Positions 1-8,672 of a DNA stretch of 64,000 nt are shown piece by piece. A program made the translations under genes and the position numbers. The DNA is from Candidatus Ruminococcus avistercoris (GTDB lineage: Bacteria > Bacillota > Clostridia > Lachnospirales > Lachnospiraceae), in the NCBI GenBank assembly GCA_019120315.1, contig DWVJ01000031.1, positions 1 to 64,000 of the forward strand, read 5' to 3'. The notes below the pieces were generated by a model. It searched no databases, had not been told where the DNA came from, and saw nothing but the letters and a program-made list of their open reading frames with translations. The stretch's first letter is position 1. Each line of letters begins with the position of its first letter.

Positions 1-1
1 G

Positions 2-1243
2 CGAACCGCCACGCTGTCGTTGACCCTTTCCTTTCTGGGCTTTGCTCTCATGCTGAGTTTTTTTACCCTCTCTGGAATCAGTACAAACCATACCTATTTT
101 GAACGCTACCAAGATACCTGGGATGTGATGGCAACGCTTGAGGACACAAGGATCGAGGACTTCTCTCATGCGGATGAAATCCATGCTTTGGCTGATACAG
201 ACAGTGTGATTTATCAAAAGGCAAACGCCGTTTGTTCTATTGGGGCGGACGCTGTCAGCGAAGAAGTAAAAAGTCTGGGTGGTCTTGAAACAGTCGCCGG
301 AAGTGATGTCAGTATGGCAGATGGAATTTATACCATTCAGGCTCCTATTGTAATCATGGACGACAGCAGCTTTGCCACGTATTGTGAGCAGATCGGCGTT
401 TCCTCAACGGAAAACGGGAGCGTTGTTTTGAACCGTATTTGGGACAACATAAACAGCAATTTCAGATACAAAGAATATGCTGCGTTTTTGTCAGAGAACC
501 AGGACAGGATGACCTTACAAAACCTGAAAGATGCGGCTGCAACTGTGAAGATTCCGGTTTTGGGCTATACAAAGGAGCCGCCGGCTTTGAGAGAAGAATA
601 TGATAACTATGCTTTAGTCCAATTTGTGTCCCTTTCCACCTGGAAACAAATCGAAGAGACGATTGGGAATGCCCAACCAGATACCTATATCCGCATTCTT
701 TCAGAAAAAGAAAGAACCCTGACAGAACTGAGTATGATTGCAACCGAGCTGACGAATATGCTGGGGCATGACATTTCTTTCGAGGTGGAAAATCGGATTC
801 AGGAAAAGATAGACAATGATGCCATGCTGAACGGATACAAACTGATAATTGGGGCGTTGTGTGTGCTGCTGGCCTTCATCGGGATCGCTAACGTATTTTC
901 CAACACGTTGGGATTTATCCGGCAAAGGAAAAGAGAATTTGCGAGATATATGTCCATCGGCATGACGCCGGAAGGTATGCGAAAAATGTTTTGGATCGAG
1001 GCCCTCGTCATCGCAGGCCGCCCCGTTCTGATCACGCTGCCGGTTACGGCTGTGTTTGTATGGCTGATGATAACGGCAAGCTACCTGAATCCAATGGAAT
1101 TTTTAGCAGTGGCTCCCATCGTTCCCATCCTGCTTTTTATCGTGGCGCTTTTTGGCTTTGTCGCACTGGCATATTACCTGGGCGGCAGGCAAATCCTGAA
1201 ATGCGATCTGGCAGATGCACTGCGAACGGATTATATGATATAA
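2..1243 (+). CDS. FtsX-like ABC transporter permease (5' end missing)
   Basis: The reading frame is open from base 2, so the true start lies before the window. A hydrophobic segment stands at the very beginning, followed by an extracytoplasmic domain of about 240 residues. Further membrane helices begin around nt 840, 1000 and 1110, which is the MacB/FtsX permease plan. The stretch after the second helix, around nt 880-990, has the basic RQRKREFARYMSIGM loop seen in permeases of peptide- or antibiotic-responsive ABC exporters (BceB/YvcS type). The ATPase partner should lie upstream, outside the window. The frame ends with TAA just before the tyrS T-box promoter. Family call is firm; substrate is unknown. 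Confidence 0.85.
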   Translation, partial: RTATLSLTLSFLGFALMLSFFTLSGISTNHTYFERYQDTWDVMATLEDTRIEDFSHADEIHALADTDSVIYQKANAVCSIGADAVSEEVKSLGGLETVAGSDVSMADGIYTIQAPIVIMDDSSFATYCEQIGVSSTENGSVVLNRIWDNINSNFRYKEYAAFLSENQDRMTLQNLKDAAATVKIPVLGYTKEPPALREEYDNYALVQFVSLSTWKQIEETIGNAQPDTYIRILSEKERTLTELSMIATELTNMLGHDISFEVENRIQEKIDNDAMLNGYKLIIGALCVLLAFIGIANVFSNTLGFIRQRKREFARYMSIGMTPEGMRKMFWIEALVIAGRPVLITLPVTAVFVWLMITASYLNPMEFLAVAPIVPILLFIVALFGFVALAYYLGGRQILKCDLADALRTDYMI

Positions 1244-1266
1244 CAGGAAATATTTTCCCTAAATCC

Positions 1267-1296
1267 TTGACAATCTGCGGAACCTTTCTGTATACT
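1267..1296 (+). promoter_or_regulatory. sigma-A promoter of the tyrS T-box leader
   Basis: TTGACA at 1267-1272 and TATACT at 1291-1296 are separated by 18 bp. Transcription would start near 1303, directly ahead of the T-box stem I sequence. Confidence 0.75.
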
Positions 1297-1302
1297 GATA
1301 CC

Positions 1303-1590
1303 ATGTGATAACAGAAAACAGCAATGACGGGAACAAGTAGATTCAGAAGAAACGTACAGAGAGGCGCCGGAAGGTGAGAGGCCCACGCGGAAGCTGAATT
1401 CGAATACATCCCCGAGCTTCACACCGAAACGATAAGTAGGCTGTGACGGACTGACAGACGTTATAACTGTCGGGGTATCGATAGGGTACCTGCCAAGGCA
1501 GACGGCGTGAGCCGGCTGTGAACAAAGGTGGTAACACGGGAATTTACTCTCGTCCTTTTCATTACGCAAAAGGACGGGAGTTTTTTTATG
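1303..1590 (+). promoter_or_regulatory. T-box riboswitch (tyrosine), leader of tyrS
   Basis: The leader carries the T-box core AAAGGTGGTAACACGG at 1524-1539. Its UGGU bulge can pair with the ACCA end of uncharged tRNA. A plausible tyrosine specifier codon TAC lies at 1405-1407 in a GAATACATC context, which fits the downstream tyrosyl-tRNA synthetase. The core is followed by a terminator hairpin at 1547-1587. T-boxes read through this terminator when the cognate tRNA is uncharged. Leader boundaries are approximate. Confidence 0.88.
1547..1587 (+). terminator. T-box attenuator terminator
   Basis: A 13-bp stem (1547-1559 with 1568-1580, one G-U pair) is followed by seven T residues at 1581-1587. 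It sits directly after the T-box core, which supplies the competing antiterminator half. Confidence 0.85.
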
Positions 1591-1658
1591 ACACCAGGAG
1601 CAAAAGGTCATGCTTTTGCATTTACGCAAAAAAGCATGACTTTGGGCTCCGCCAAAAT
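1591..1658 (+). repeat. 68-bp palindromic direct repeat, copy 1
   Basis: This 68-bp unit is repeated at 1756-1823 with a single mismatch (GCA here, GTA there). Inside it, GTCATGCTTTT pairs with AAAAAGCATGAC, and flanking GGAGC/GCTCC can extend the hairpin. The loop CATTTACGCAAAA resembles the loop of the T-box terminator just upstream (CATTACGCAAAA). It encodes no evident protein. It may be a small REP/MITE-like element or a duplicated RNA structure. Confidence 0.8.
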
Positions 1659-1755
1659 ATGAGGAAACAGCGGGGTAGGGGCCCCGCGATTCCGAATATT
1701 TTGAAGAATTGTGCGAGCACGAAGTGCGAAACAATTCGTAAGGTGTCATAAAGAA
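1659..1755 (+). other. spacer between the two repeats, with small hairpins
   Basis: No gene is seen. GAATTGT at 1716-1722 and ACAATTC at 1731-1737 form a stem whose loop holds a second small palindrome (CACGAAGTG). GGTGT at 1742-1746 can pair with ACACC at 1756-1760, the first bases of repeat copy 2. The whole 1591-1823 stretch is therefore dense in RNA or DNA foldback structure. Confidence 0.5.
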
Positions 1756-1823
1756 ACACCAGGAGCAAAAGGTCATGCTTTTGTATTTACGCAAAAAAGC
1801 ATGACTTTGGGCTCCGCCAAAAT
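1756..1823 (+). repeat. 68-bp palindromic direct repeat, copy 2
   Basis: Second copy of the 1591-1658 unit, 67 of 68 bases identical. It ends 32 bp before the tyrS start and lies inside the tyrS 5' untranslated region, so any readthrough transcript carries both hairpins. Confidence 0.8.
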
Positions 1824-1855
1824 GAAGCAACAGCGGTAGCAAAAGGAGAACAGAT

Positions 1856-3082
1856 ATGAAAATCTACGAAGAACTTCAGGCCAGAGGCCTGATCGCCCAG
1901 GTTACGGACGAAAAAGAAATCAGAGAACTGGTAAACGAGGGAAAAGCCACTTTCTATATCGGTTTTGACCCCACGGCAGACAGCCTTCATGTGGGGCATT
2001 TCATGGCCCTGTGTCTGATGAAACGGCTGCAGATGGCCGGGAATAAGCCCATCGCCCTGCTGGGAGGCGGCACGGGAATGATCGGAGATCCCTCCGGACG
2101 TTCCGATATGCGCCAGATGATGACGGTGGAGACCATCCAGCACAACTGCGACTGTTTCAAAAAACAGATGAGCCGTTTTATTGAATTCGGCGAGGACAAA
2201 GCGCTGATGGTCAACAACGCCGACTGGCTGATGAATCTGAATTACATCGAGCTGCTGCGGGAAGTAGGAGCCTGCTTTTCAGTCAACAATATGCTCCGGG
2301 CAGAGTGTTATAAGCAGAGGATGGAAAAAGGCTTAAGTTTCCTGGAGTTCAACTACATGATCATGCAGAGCTATGACTTTTATGAGCTGTACAAACGCTA
2401 CGGCTGCAACATGCAGTTCGGCGGCGACGACCAGTGGAGCAACATGCTGGGCGGGACAGAACTGATCCGCAGAAAGCTGAATAAAGACGCTTACGCCATG
2501 ACCATCACGCTGCTTTTGAATTCCGAGGGAAAGAAGATGGGCAAAACCCAGTCCGGCGCCGTATGGCTGGATCCCAATAAGACTTCTCCCTTTGATTTCT
2601 ATCAGTACTGGAGAAATGTGGCAGATGCCGACGTGCTGAAATGCCTGCGGATGCTGACTTTCCTTCCGCTGGAACAGGTGGATGAGATGGATAAATGGGA
2701 AGGCAGCCAGCTGAATCAGGCAAAAGAAATCCTGGCCTACGAACTGACCGGTCTGGTACACGGAGAAGAAGAGGCAAAGAAGGCGCAAAACGGCGCCAGA
2801 GCGCTGTTCTCCAGTGGAAATGCCGCTGATATGCCCACCGTAGAACTCGCAGAGGAAGATTTCAAAGACGGCGCGGTGGATATCCTGACCATGCTGACGG
2901 TATCCGGACTGGCCAAAAGCCGTTCCGACGGCCGAAAGAACGTGGAACAAGGAGGCGTATCCATCGACGGCGAAAAGATCACCGATATCCATTATACGAT
3001 GCCCAGAGAAGCTTTCGAGAAAGACGGCGTGGTGCTGAAACGGGGCAAAAAGAGCTTCAAAAAAATTTGCCTGAAACAGTAA
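1856..3082 (+). CDS. tyrS: tyrosyl-tRNA synthetase
   Basis: Charges tRNA-Tyr with tyrosine in the cytoplasm. The 408-residue product has the class I signature HVGH at residues 45-48 and the KMSKS-loop variant KMGKT at 227-231. The GGDDQWSNM tyrosine/ATP pocket segment is at about 189-197, and a C-terminal S4 RNA-binding domain is at about 345-405. Length is normal for TyrRS. The ATG at 1856 follows AAAGGAG with good spacing. Expression should be controlled by the T-box leader upstream, with tRNA-Tyr charging as the signal. The unusual feature is the pair of 68-bp repeats between leader and start codon. Confidence 0.98.
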   Translation: MKIYEELQARGLIAQVTDEKEIRELVNEGKATFYIGFDPTADSLHVGHFMALCLMKRLQMAGNKPIALLGGGTGMIGDPSGRSDMRQMMTVETIQHNCDCFKKQMSRFIEFGEDKALMVNNADWLMNLNYIELLREVGACFSVNNMLRAECYKQRMEKGLSFLEFNYMIMQSYDFYELYKRYGCNMQFGGDDQWSNMLGGTELIRRKLNKDAYAMTITLLLNSEGKKMGKTQSGAVWLDPNKTSPFDFYQYWRNVADADVLKCLRMLTFLPLEQVDEMDKWEGSQLNQAKEILAYELTGLVHGEEEAKKAQNGARALFSSGNAADMPTVELAEEDFKDGAVDILTMLTVSGLAKSRSDGRKNVEQGGVSIDGEKITDIHYTMPREAFEKDGVVLKRGKKSFKKICLKQ

Positions 3083-3100
3083 ATTGTGATAATATGATTA

Positions 3101-3127
3101 TTCAGGCGGCAGGCAATGCCGCCTGAA
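3101..3127 (+). other. 10-bp stem-loop between tyrS and alaS
   Basis: TTCAGGCGGC at 3101-3110 pairs perfectly with GCCGCCTGAA at 3118-3127 around a 7-base loop. There is no T-tract, so it is not a standard terminator. It lies 17 bp before the alaS ribosome binding site and could influence alaS translation or mRNA stability. Confidence 0.55.
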
Positions 3128-3158
3128 GTGTGAATGATACGTCAGGAGGAAAGAAAAC

Positions 3159-5801
3159 GTGAATAAGTATGGTGTGAATGAACTTCGCCAGATGTTTCTG
3201 GATTTCTTTGAGAGCAAAGGACATCTGGTGATGAAAAGCTTTTCGCTGATTCCACAGAATGATAAAAGCCTGCTGCTGATCAACGCAGGCATGGCCCCGC
3301 TGAAACCTTATTTTACCGGTGCGGAGATCCCTCCCCGCAGAAGAGTTGCCACCTGTCAGAAATGTATCCGGACAGGAGACATTGAAAACGTGGGAAAGAC
3401 AGCCCGCCACGGTACCTTTTTTGAAATGCTGGGCAACTTTTCCTTTGGAGATTACTTCAAGCATGAAGCCATCGCCTGGTCCTGGGAATTTCTGACTCAG
3501 GTAGTAGGACTGGATCCCGACCGGCTCTATCCATCTGTTTATCTGGAGGATGACGAGGCTTTCGATATCTGGAATAAAGAGATCGGCATCGCGCCGGAGC
3601 GGATCTTCCGTTTCGGAAAAGAAGACAATTTCTGGGAGCACGGCGCCGGACCCTGCGGACCCTGTTCAGAAATCTATTATGACCGCGGAGAAAAATACGG
3701 CTGCGGAAAACCGGACTGCACCGTGGGGTGCGACTGCGACCGGTATATCGAGATCTGGAATAACGTCTTTACCCAGTTTGAAAACGACGGAAACGGCCAC
3801 TACGAGACGCTGAAAAGTAAAAATATCGATACCGGAATGGGACTGGAACGTCTGGCTACCGTAGTTCAGGATGTGGATTCCATCTTTGATGTGGATACCA
3901 TCTGCGCACTGAGAGAAAAAGTGTGCGAGATCGCAGGAAAGAAATACCATGAAAATGAGAAAGACGATATTTCCATCCGTCTGATCACAGATCACATGCG
4001 TTCCGCCACCTTCATGATTTCCGACGGCATCATGCCCACCAATGAGGGACGGGGCTACGTACTGCGCCGCCTGATCCGCCGTGCGGCTCGCCACGGCCGT
4101 CTGCTGGGGATCGAGGAAGAGTTTCTGGCAAAATTAAGCGAGACGGTGATTGAAGGCTCCAAAGACGGCTATCCGGAGCTGGAGGAGAAAAAAGACTTTA
4201 TCCTGAAGGTTCTGACCAATGAAGAAAATCAATTTGGAAAAACCATCGACCAGGGTCTGAAGATTCTGGCGGAAATGGAATCCGATATGCAGAAAAAAGG
4301 CGTTTCCATTCTGGATGGACAGGATGCCTTCCGTCTGTATGACACCTATGGCTTCCCCATGGATCTGACCAGAGAAATTCTGGAAGAAAAAGGCTATCAG
4401 ATCGACGAAGAGGGATTTGCCAAAGAGATGGAAGAGCAGCGAACCAGAGCCCGCAGCAGCCGTGAGACCACCAACTATATGGGAGCAGACGCCACGGTTT
4501 ATGATCAGATTGATCCGTCTGTCACTACAGAGTTCGACGGTTACGACAAACTGACTCTGGAATCAGAGATTTCCGTATTAACCACAGAAGAGGAACTGAC
4601 AGACAGTCTGATGGAAGGCCAGAGGGGAACCATCATCACCAAAGTGACGCCTTTCTACGGCACCATGGGCGGTCAGCAGGGAGATGTGGGCGTGATCAGC
4701 AGCGACCAGGGTTCCTTCCAGGTAGAGGATACCATCCACCTGCGCGGCGGAAAGGTCGGCCATGTGGGCATCATGACCGGCGGCATGCTGAAAGCGGGCG
4801 ATACCGTCACCCTTTGTGTGGATCGGGAAAAACGACTGGATACCGCCAAAAATCACAGCGCCACCCACCTGCTGCAAAAAGCGCTGAAGACGGTTCTTGG
4901 ATCCCACGTAGAACAGAAGGGTTCTCTGGTTACACCGGATCGTCTGCGGTTTGACTTTGCCCATTTCCAGGCCATGACAGAGGAAGAGATTGCCAGGACA
5001 GAGGCGCTGGTCAATGAGGAAATCCAGGCCAATCTTGCGGTGACGACACAGATCATGAGTCTGGAGGAAGCGAAAAAATCCGGAGCCATGGCACTGTTCG
5101 GTGAAAAGTATTCCGACGAGGTGCGTGTGGTATCCATGGGCGATTTTTCCCGGGAACTGTGCGGCGGTACCCACGTATCCAACACCGGCGTAATCTCCCT
5201 GTTTAAAATCGTATCCGAATCCGGTATCGCAGCCGGTGTGCGCCGTATCGAAGCGCTGACCGGAAACGGCGTTCTGGCATACTATAAAGAGATGGAAACA
5301 CGTCTCGCTGCAGCAGCTTCGCTGCTGAAAACCAGTCCGGCGGAACTGACGGATAAAATCGCTCATCTGCAGGCGGAACTGAAAGCCGCCCACAGTGAAA
5401 ATGAATCCTTAAAGAGCAAACTGGCTCAGGATTCGCTGGGCGACGTGATGGATAAAGTAACCGAAATCAAAGGAGTAAAAGTCCTGGCCAGCTCCCTTAC
5501 CGATGTGGATATGAACGGCCTGAGGGATCTGGGAGACCAGCTGAAAGAGAAGCTGGGCGAAGGCGTGGTTGTGCTGATCGCTGACAACGGCGGAAAAGTC
5601 AACCTGATGGCCACCGCCACCAAAGGCGCTCTCGACAAAGGAGTCCATGCCGGAAATCTGATCAAAGCAGTGGCTGCCTGTGTCGGCGGAGGCGGAGGCG
5701 GACGTCCTCAGATGGCCCAGGCCGGAGGAAAGGATGCGTCCAAAATACCGGAGGCTCTGCAGAAGGTTGCCGCCGTGCTGGAGGAACAGATCAAAGGCTG
5801 A
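3159..5801 (+). CDS. alaS: alanyl-tRNA synthetase
   Basis: Charges tRNA-Ala with alanine and edits mischarged Ser/Gly. The 880-residue length is typical. A class II aminoacylation domain is at the N-terminus (GNFSFGDYFK motif near residues 91-100). The editing domain holds the zinc/editing motifs HSATH near residues 566-570 and CGGTH near 667-671. The C-terminal DHHA1-like domain includes a Gly-rich run near the end (GGGGGGRPQMAQAGG). Translation starts at GTG 3159, supported by AGGAGG at 3144-3149. It follows tyrS closely; no separate strong promoter was seen in the 76-bp gap, so cotranscription is likely. Confidence 0.98.
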   Translation: MNKYGVNELRQMFLDFFESKGHLVMKSFSLIPQNDKSLLLINAGMAPLKPYFTGAEIPPRRRVATCQKCIRTGDIENVGKTARHGTFFEMLGNFSFGDYFKHEAIAWSWEFLTQVVGLDPDRLYPSVYLEDDEAFDIWNKEIGIAPERIFRFGKEDNFWEHGAGPCGPCSEIYYDRGEKYGCGKPDCTVGCDCDRYIEIWNNVFTQFENDGNGHYETLKSKNIDTGMGLERLATVVQDVDSIFDVDTICALREKVCEIAGKKYHENEKDDISIRLITDHMRSATFMISDGIMPTNEGRGYVLRRLIRRAARHGRLLGIEEEFLAKLSETVIEGSKDGYPELEEKKDFILKVLTNEENQFGKTIDQGLKILAEMESDMQKKGVSILDGQDAFRLYDTYGFPMDLTREILEEKGYQIDEEGFAKEMEEQRTRARSSRETTNYMGADATVYDQIDPSVTTEFDGYDKLTLESEISVLTTEEELTDSLMEGQRGTIITKVTPFYGTMGGQQGDVGVISSDQGSFQVEDTIHLRGGKVGHVGIMTGGMLKAGDTVTLCVDREKRLDTAKNHSATHLLQKALKTVLGSHVEQKGSLVTPDRLRFDFAHFQAMTEEEIARTEALVNEEIQANLAVTTQIMSLEEAKKSGAMALFGEKYSDEVRVVSMGDFSRELCGGTHVSNTGVISLFKIVSESGIAAGVRRIEALTGNGVLAYYKEMETRLAAAASLLKTSPAELTDKIAHLQAELKAAHSENESLKSKLAQDSLGDVMDKVTEIKGVKVLASSLTDVDMNGLRDLGDQLKEKLGEGVVVLIADNGGKVNLMATATKGALDKGVHAGNLIKAVAACVGGGGGGRPQMAQAGGKDASKIPEALQKVAAVLEEQIKG

Positions 5802-5830
5802 TGTTTTTCCAAAAAAAATGGCTAAATCAG

Positions 5831-5858
5831 TTGACGAATGAGAAAAATCTGTTATAAT
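5831..5858 (+). promoter_or_regulatory. sigma-A promoter of rpsU
   Basis: TTGACG at 5831-5836 and TATAAT at 5853-5858 have a 16-bp spacer. About 80 bp of leader separates it from the rpsU start. Confidence 0.75.
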
Positions 5859-5936
5859 TACTTTTAGTGCAGTAAAAAATACCCAAACAGTTGTGTATGC
5901 ACAATCTACAACTGGAGGGAGGTTAGGTGTGAGTCT

Positions 5937-6113
5937 ATGTCAAACGTTATCGTAAAAGAAAACGAATCTCTGGACAGCGCATTACGCAGATTCAAACGCA
6001 GTTGCGCAAAGGCCGGAATTCAGCAGGAAATCCGTAAAAGAGAACATTACGAGAAACCAAGCGTTCGTCGTAAGAAAAAATCGGAAGCTGCCAGAAAACG
6101 TAAATATAATTAA
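5937..6113 (+). CDS. rpsU: 30S ribosomal protein S21
   Basis: A 58-residue basic protein of the small ribosomal subunit. The N-terminal [20 protein letters not shown] and the Arg/Lys-rich tail ending RKRKYN are characteristic of bS21. The ATG at 5937 lies downstream of a GGAGGGAGG ribosome binding site. The GTG at 5929 is out of frame and was rejected as the start. It is monocistronic here, with its own promoter at 5831-5858 and a strong terminator directly after the stop codon. Confidence 0.96.
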   Translation: MSNVIVKENESLDSALRRFKRSCAKAGIQQEIRKREHYEKPSVRRKKKSEAARKRKYN

Positions 6114-6122
6114 TGTGCCGAA

Positions 6123-6154
6123 AAATCCCTGATCATGGTATCAGGGATTTTTTT
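6123..6154 (+). terminator. rho-independent terminator of rpsU
   Basis: An 11-bp stem (AAATCCCTGAT at 6123-6133 with ATCAGGGATTT at 6140-6150) runs into a T-tract ending at 6154. Confidence 0.9.
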
Positions 6155-6221
6155 GTGCCTGCAATCATATTTCCCATTCTCTTTTCGTAGATTAAAAGTA
6201 GAAAAAGAAAAGGGGAGCAGG

Positions 6222-7508
6222 ATGAGAATCTGGAAAAAAATAATCTTTTTAACCTTTATAACGGCAGGCATGTTTCTGTTTTCCATGTCATCTGTCATGG
6301 CAGAAGAAACCGCGGACGACGAGGATCCGCTTTCGGTGGAAGCGCCCTCGGCGATCCTCATGGAAGCATCCACGGGAGAGATCCTGTACGAAAAGAATGC
6401 AGACGAGCAGAGGAGTCCGGCCAGTATTACGAAGATCATGACGCTGCTTTTGATCTTTGAGGAACTGGAAAAAGGAACCCTCACACTGAACGAGGAAGCC
6501 GTCACCAGCGCCCACGCCAAAAGCATGGGAGGTTCCCAGGTCTTCCTGGAAGAAGGCGAAAAACAGACCGTAGAGACGCTGATCAAATGCATCGTGGTCG
6601 CTTCCGGAAATGACGCGTCTGTGGCAATGGCAGAACACATCGCCGGAAGTGAAACAGAATTCGTAAAAAAAATGAATCAAAAGGCAAAAGAACTGGGCCT
6701 TACCAATACGGTTTTTGAAGACTGCTGCGGTCTTTCAGACTCTGACGGACATCATACCACCGCTCACGATGTGGCAGTAATCTCCAGAGAACTGATCACA
6801 AAACATCCCCAGGTGCTTACATACTCTTCGATCTGGATGGAAGATATTACCCATACGACAGAAAAAGGAACGTCCAGATTCGGCCTGACCAATACCAATA
6901 AACTGGTGCGGGGATATGACGGCTGCGTGGGCCTGAAAACCGGAAGTACATCCAAAGCAAAATTCTGCGTGTCCGCAGTGGCCGTCCGGGATGAGGTCAC
7001 CCTGATTTCCGTTATCATGGGCGCGCAGGATTCCAAATCCCGCTTTCGGGACGCTTCGGCTCTTTTGAATTACGGTTTTGGTATCTGCCGCTTTTACGTG
7101 GATGAAAACAAAGAAACGCTGCCTCCTGTTCCCGTGACAGACTCCATAAAAGGAGAAGCCGCCTGCCGCTTTGCCGGGGAATTCCGCTATCTGGATACGA
7201 AAGGGGCGGATCTTTCCGGGATAAAAAAAGAACTGGTCTGGCAGGATGGCCTGAAAGCGCCGATAAAAAAGGGAGACACCGCAGGATATGCCGTTTACCG
7301 GCTTGATGGGAAGGAGATCGGCCGCACGGCTGTTTTATTTGCAGAAGATGTGGAAAAATCCGGTTATGCAGATTATATCAGGATGGCTTTCCTCCTGTTT
7401 CTTGGAGCAGGAAGAGAAAAAGGAGATGGTTCCGATCCCGGGACTGTCTCCTTTTTTTACTCTTTTTCGGAAAAAAGTTTTCGTGAGAGCCGCCAAAATA
7501 AGATATAA
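6222..7508 (+). CDS. dacF: D-alanyl-D-alanine carboxypeptidase (DacF type, S11 family)
   Basis: Trims the terminal D-Ala from peptidoglycan stem peptides outside the membrane. The 428-residue product has a signal peptide (about residues 1-27). It has all three penicillin-binding motifs: S68-I-T-K71, S128-G-N130 and K239-T-G241. A C-terminal beta domain and a hydrophobic anchor around nt 7365-7410 follow. The ATG at 6222 follows AGGGGAGCAGG; an upstream in-frame extension to 6135 overlaps the rpsU terminator and was rejected. The last ~25 codons read through a terminator hairpin (7419-7458), which is unusual: the tail after the anchor may be a readthrough extension. Confidence 0.92.
   Translation: MRIWKKIIFLTFITAGMFLFSMSSVMAEETADDEDPLSVEAPSAILMEASTGEILYEKNADEQRSPASITKIMTLLLIFEELEKGTLTLNEEAVTSAHAKSMGGSQVFLEEGEKQTVETLIKCIVVASGNDASVAMAEHIAGSETEFVKKMNQKAKELGLTNTVFEDCCGLSDSDGHHTTAHDVAVISRELITKHPQVLTYSSIWMEDITHTTEKGTSRFGLTNTNKLVRGYDGCVGLKTGSTSKAKFCVSAVAVRDEVTLISVIMGAQDSKSRFRDASALLNYGFGICRFYVDENKETLPPVPVTDSIKGEAACRFAGEFRYLDTKGADLSGIKKELVWQDGLKAPIKKGDTAGYAVYRLDGKEIGRTAVLFAEDVEKSGYADYIRMAFLLFLGAGREKGDGSDPGTVSFFYSFSEKSFRESRQNKI
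7419..7458 (+). terminator. terminator overlapping the dacF 3' end
   Basis: AAAGGAGA pairs with TCTCCTTT. A nested inner stem (GTTCC with GGGAC) and a run of seven T residues from 7452 complete the structure. It lies inside the dacF reading frame, about 50 bp before the stop, and immediately before the promoter cassette of the next operon. Confidence 0.7.
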
Positions 7509-7509
7509 T
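7468..7509 (+). promoter_or_regulatory. promoter cassette of accessory unit 1
   Basis: A conserved block CGGAAAAAAGTT (7468-7479) is followed by a weak -35 candidate TCGTGA (7481-7486), a 17-bp spacer and TATAAT (7504-7509). Almost the same block, at the same distance from its -10 box, stands at 10665-10707 before accessory unit 2. The shared upstream box may bind an activator. Confidence 0.65.
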
Positions 7510-7536
7510 AAAAGCAATTCAGGGAGGGCATCAGCA

Positions 7537-8670
7537 GTGGAACAATTTAATAAAAAGCAGATCATAGAACTGTTAAACAGCAAAATACAGATCTGGCGGT
7601 TTCCCCGATTGCTGAAAGAACTGGACGGTGACGCGGATACTTTGCAGGTCAGGCTGACAAAAAAGCTGTCTTCATATGAATTACAGGGATCAGAAAACAG
7701 GGAACAGACTGCCAGAAAAATCCGCAACTGGCTGGCAGGGAAAAATCAGCCGGCAAACCGGGAAGAACTGTTTCGGATCTGTTTTGCTCTTGGCTTTGAC
7801 CGGGAGAAAACAGAAACACTTTTTCTTTCTGCAGATGAGAACAGTATCCACTATCGCAATCCCCGGGAACTGATCTACGCCTTTTGTTTGGAAAAAGGAT
7901 ATTCCTATCCCCTGGCACTGGAACTGGTTCAGGAACTGGGAGAGGAAAACATGTCGGGAAGCCGTCTGGAAAATCAGGCAAAGATCCGTAAAACCAGCGA
8001 TACCGACTCAACACAGACCATGACCGCATCCATCCGGGATGAATTTAAACGGCTGGATACTCTGGATGATCTGAAACAGTTCATCCAAAAAAACCGGGAA
8101 ACCTTTGGATATCATCACAATACGGCTTACCGGAAATTCAAAGTCATGCTTTCCTATCTTTTGACCGGAAAGTCTGATCATGAATCATATTCCAATATAC
8201 CAAGGGAGAAAAGATACAGCATTGAACGGGCGACAGAGGAATATCTGCGGATGGGACTGCCCTATCAGAAAAAAAGCGGACACTATTCAAAAGTGGAAAA
8301 AATAATCAAACGCCACTGGCCGTCACCCAAAATGGTTCAGGAAATGTATTCACGAAAACGGGATGTGAACAGAAAGACGCTTCTGCTTTTATATCTTGCC
8401 ACCGAAGGCATGGGAGTGTCAGAACCCTCAGAAACAAGTTTCGTCCAGGAACACTGTCAGAGGATAGATCTGATGCTCACATCCTGCGGCATGCCTCTTT
8501 TAAATCCGCACAATCCCTTTGATTATCTGGTGATGCAGTCTTTGCATCTGGAAAATGATGATGATTTCATGAGCTGGAAGATGGAACGGATCCTGAAGAA
8601 GCTGTTCCGGGAACCGTATCAGCCATCCTACGTAGCCGTGGGTGAGAATGAAGATGAGAATGGGAGGTAA
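7537..8670 (+). CDS. uncharacterised protein with possible N-terminal HTH, accessory unit 1
   Basis: A 377-residue soluble protein, start GTG 7537 after AGGGAGGG. I do not recognise the full-length family. Residues about 50-97 look like an XRE-type helix-turn-helix fold (RKIRNWLAGKNQPANREELF followed by a Leu/Phe helix). The rest is helical and charged with no catalytic motif or membrane segment. It ends 2 bp before the kinase gene, so the two are translationally coupled. Being the promoter-proximal gene next to a kinase, it could be the regulator of the two cassette promoters or a kinase substrate; this is inference. An alternative is an adaptor protein that only resembles an HTH. Confidence 0.7.
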   Translation: MEQFNKKQIIELLNSKIQIWRFPRLLKELDGDADTLQVRLTKKLSSYELQGSENREQTARKIRNWLAGKNQPANREELFRICFALGFDREKTETLFLSADENSIHYRNPRELIYAFCLEKGYSYPLALELVQELGEENMSGSRLENQAKIRKTSDTDSTQTMTASIRDEFKRLDTLDDLKQFIQKNRETFGYHHNTAYRKFKVMLSYLLTGKSDHESYSNIPREKRYSIERATEEYLRMGLPYQKKSGHYSKVEKIIKRHWPSPKMVQEMYSRKRDVNRKTLLLLYLATEGMGVSEPSETSFVQEHCQRIDLMLTSCGMPLLNPHNPFDYLVMQSLHLENDDDFMSWKMERILKKLFREPYQPSYVAVGENEDENGR

Positions 8671-8672
8671 TC

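Noticed and set aside
1518-1751. 77-codon plus-strand frame over the T-box terminator
   Set aside because: It begins within the T-box core and reads structured RNA; no ribosome binding site, no recognisable product.
1591-1823. CRISPR array from repeated palindromic units
   Set aside because: Only two copies 97 bp apart, 68 bp long, no further repeats and no cas genes.
1231-1842. 203-codon minus-strand frame across the T-box and repeats
   Set aside because: It spans a clear T-box, its terminator and both repeats. The internal duplication in the protein only reflects the 68-bp repeat; no ribosome binding site was seen.
4578-5393. 271-codon minus-strand frame inside alaS
   Set aside because: Antisense to a canonical AlaRS with intact motifs; no start signal and unusual composition.
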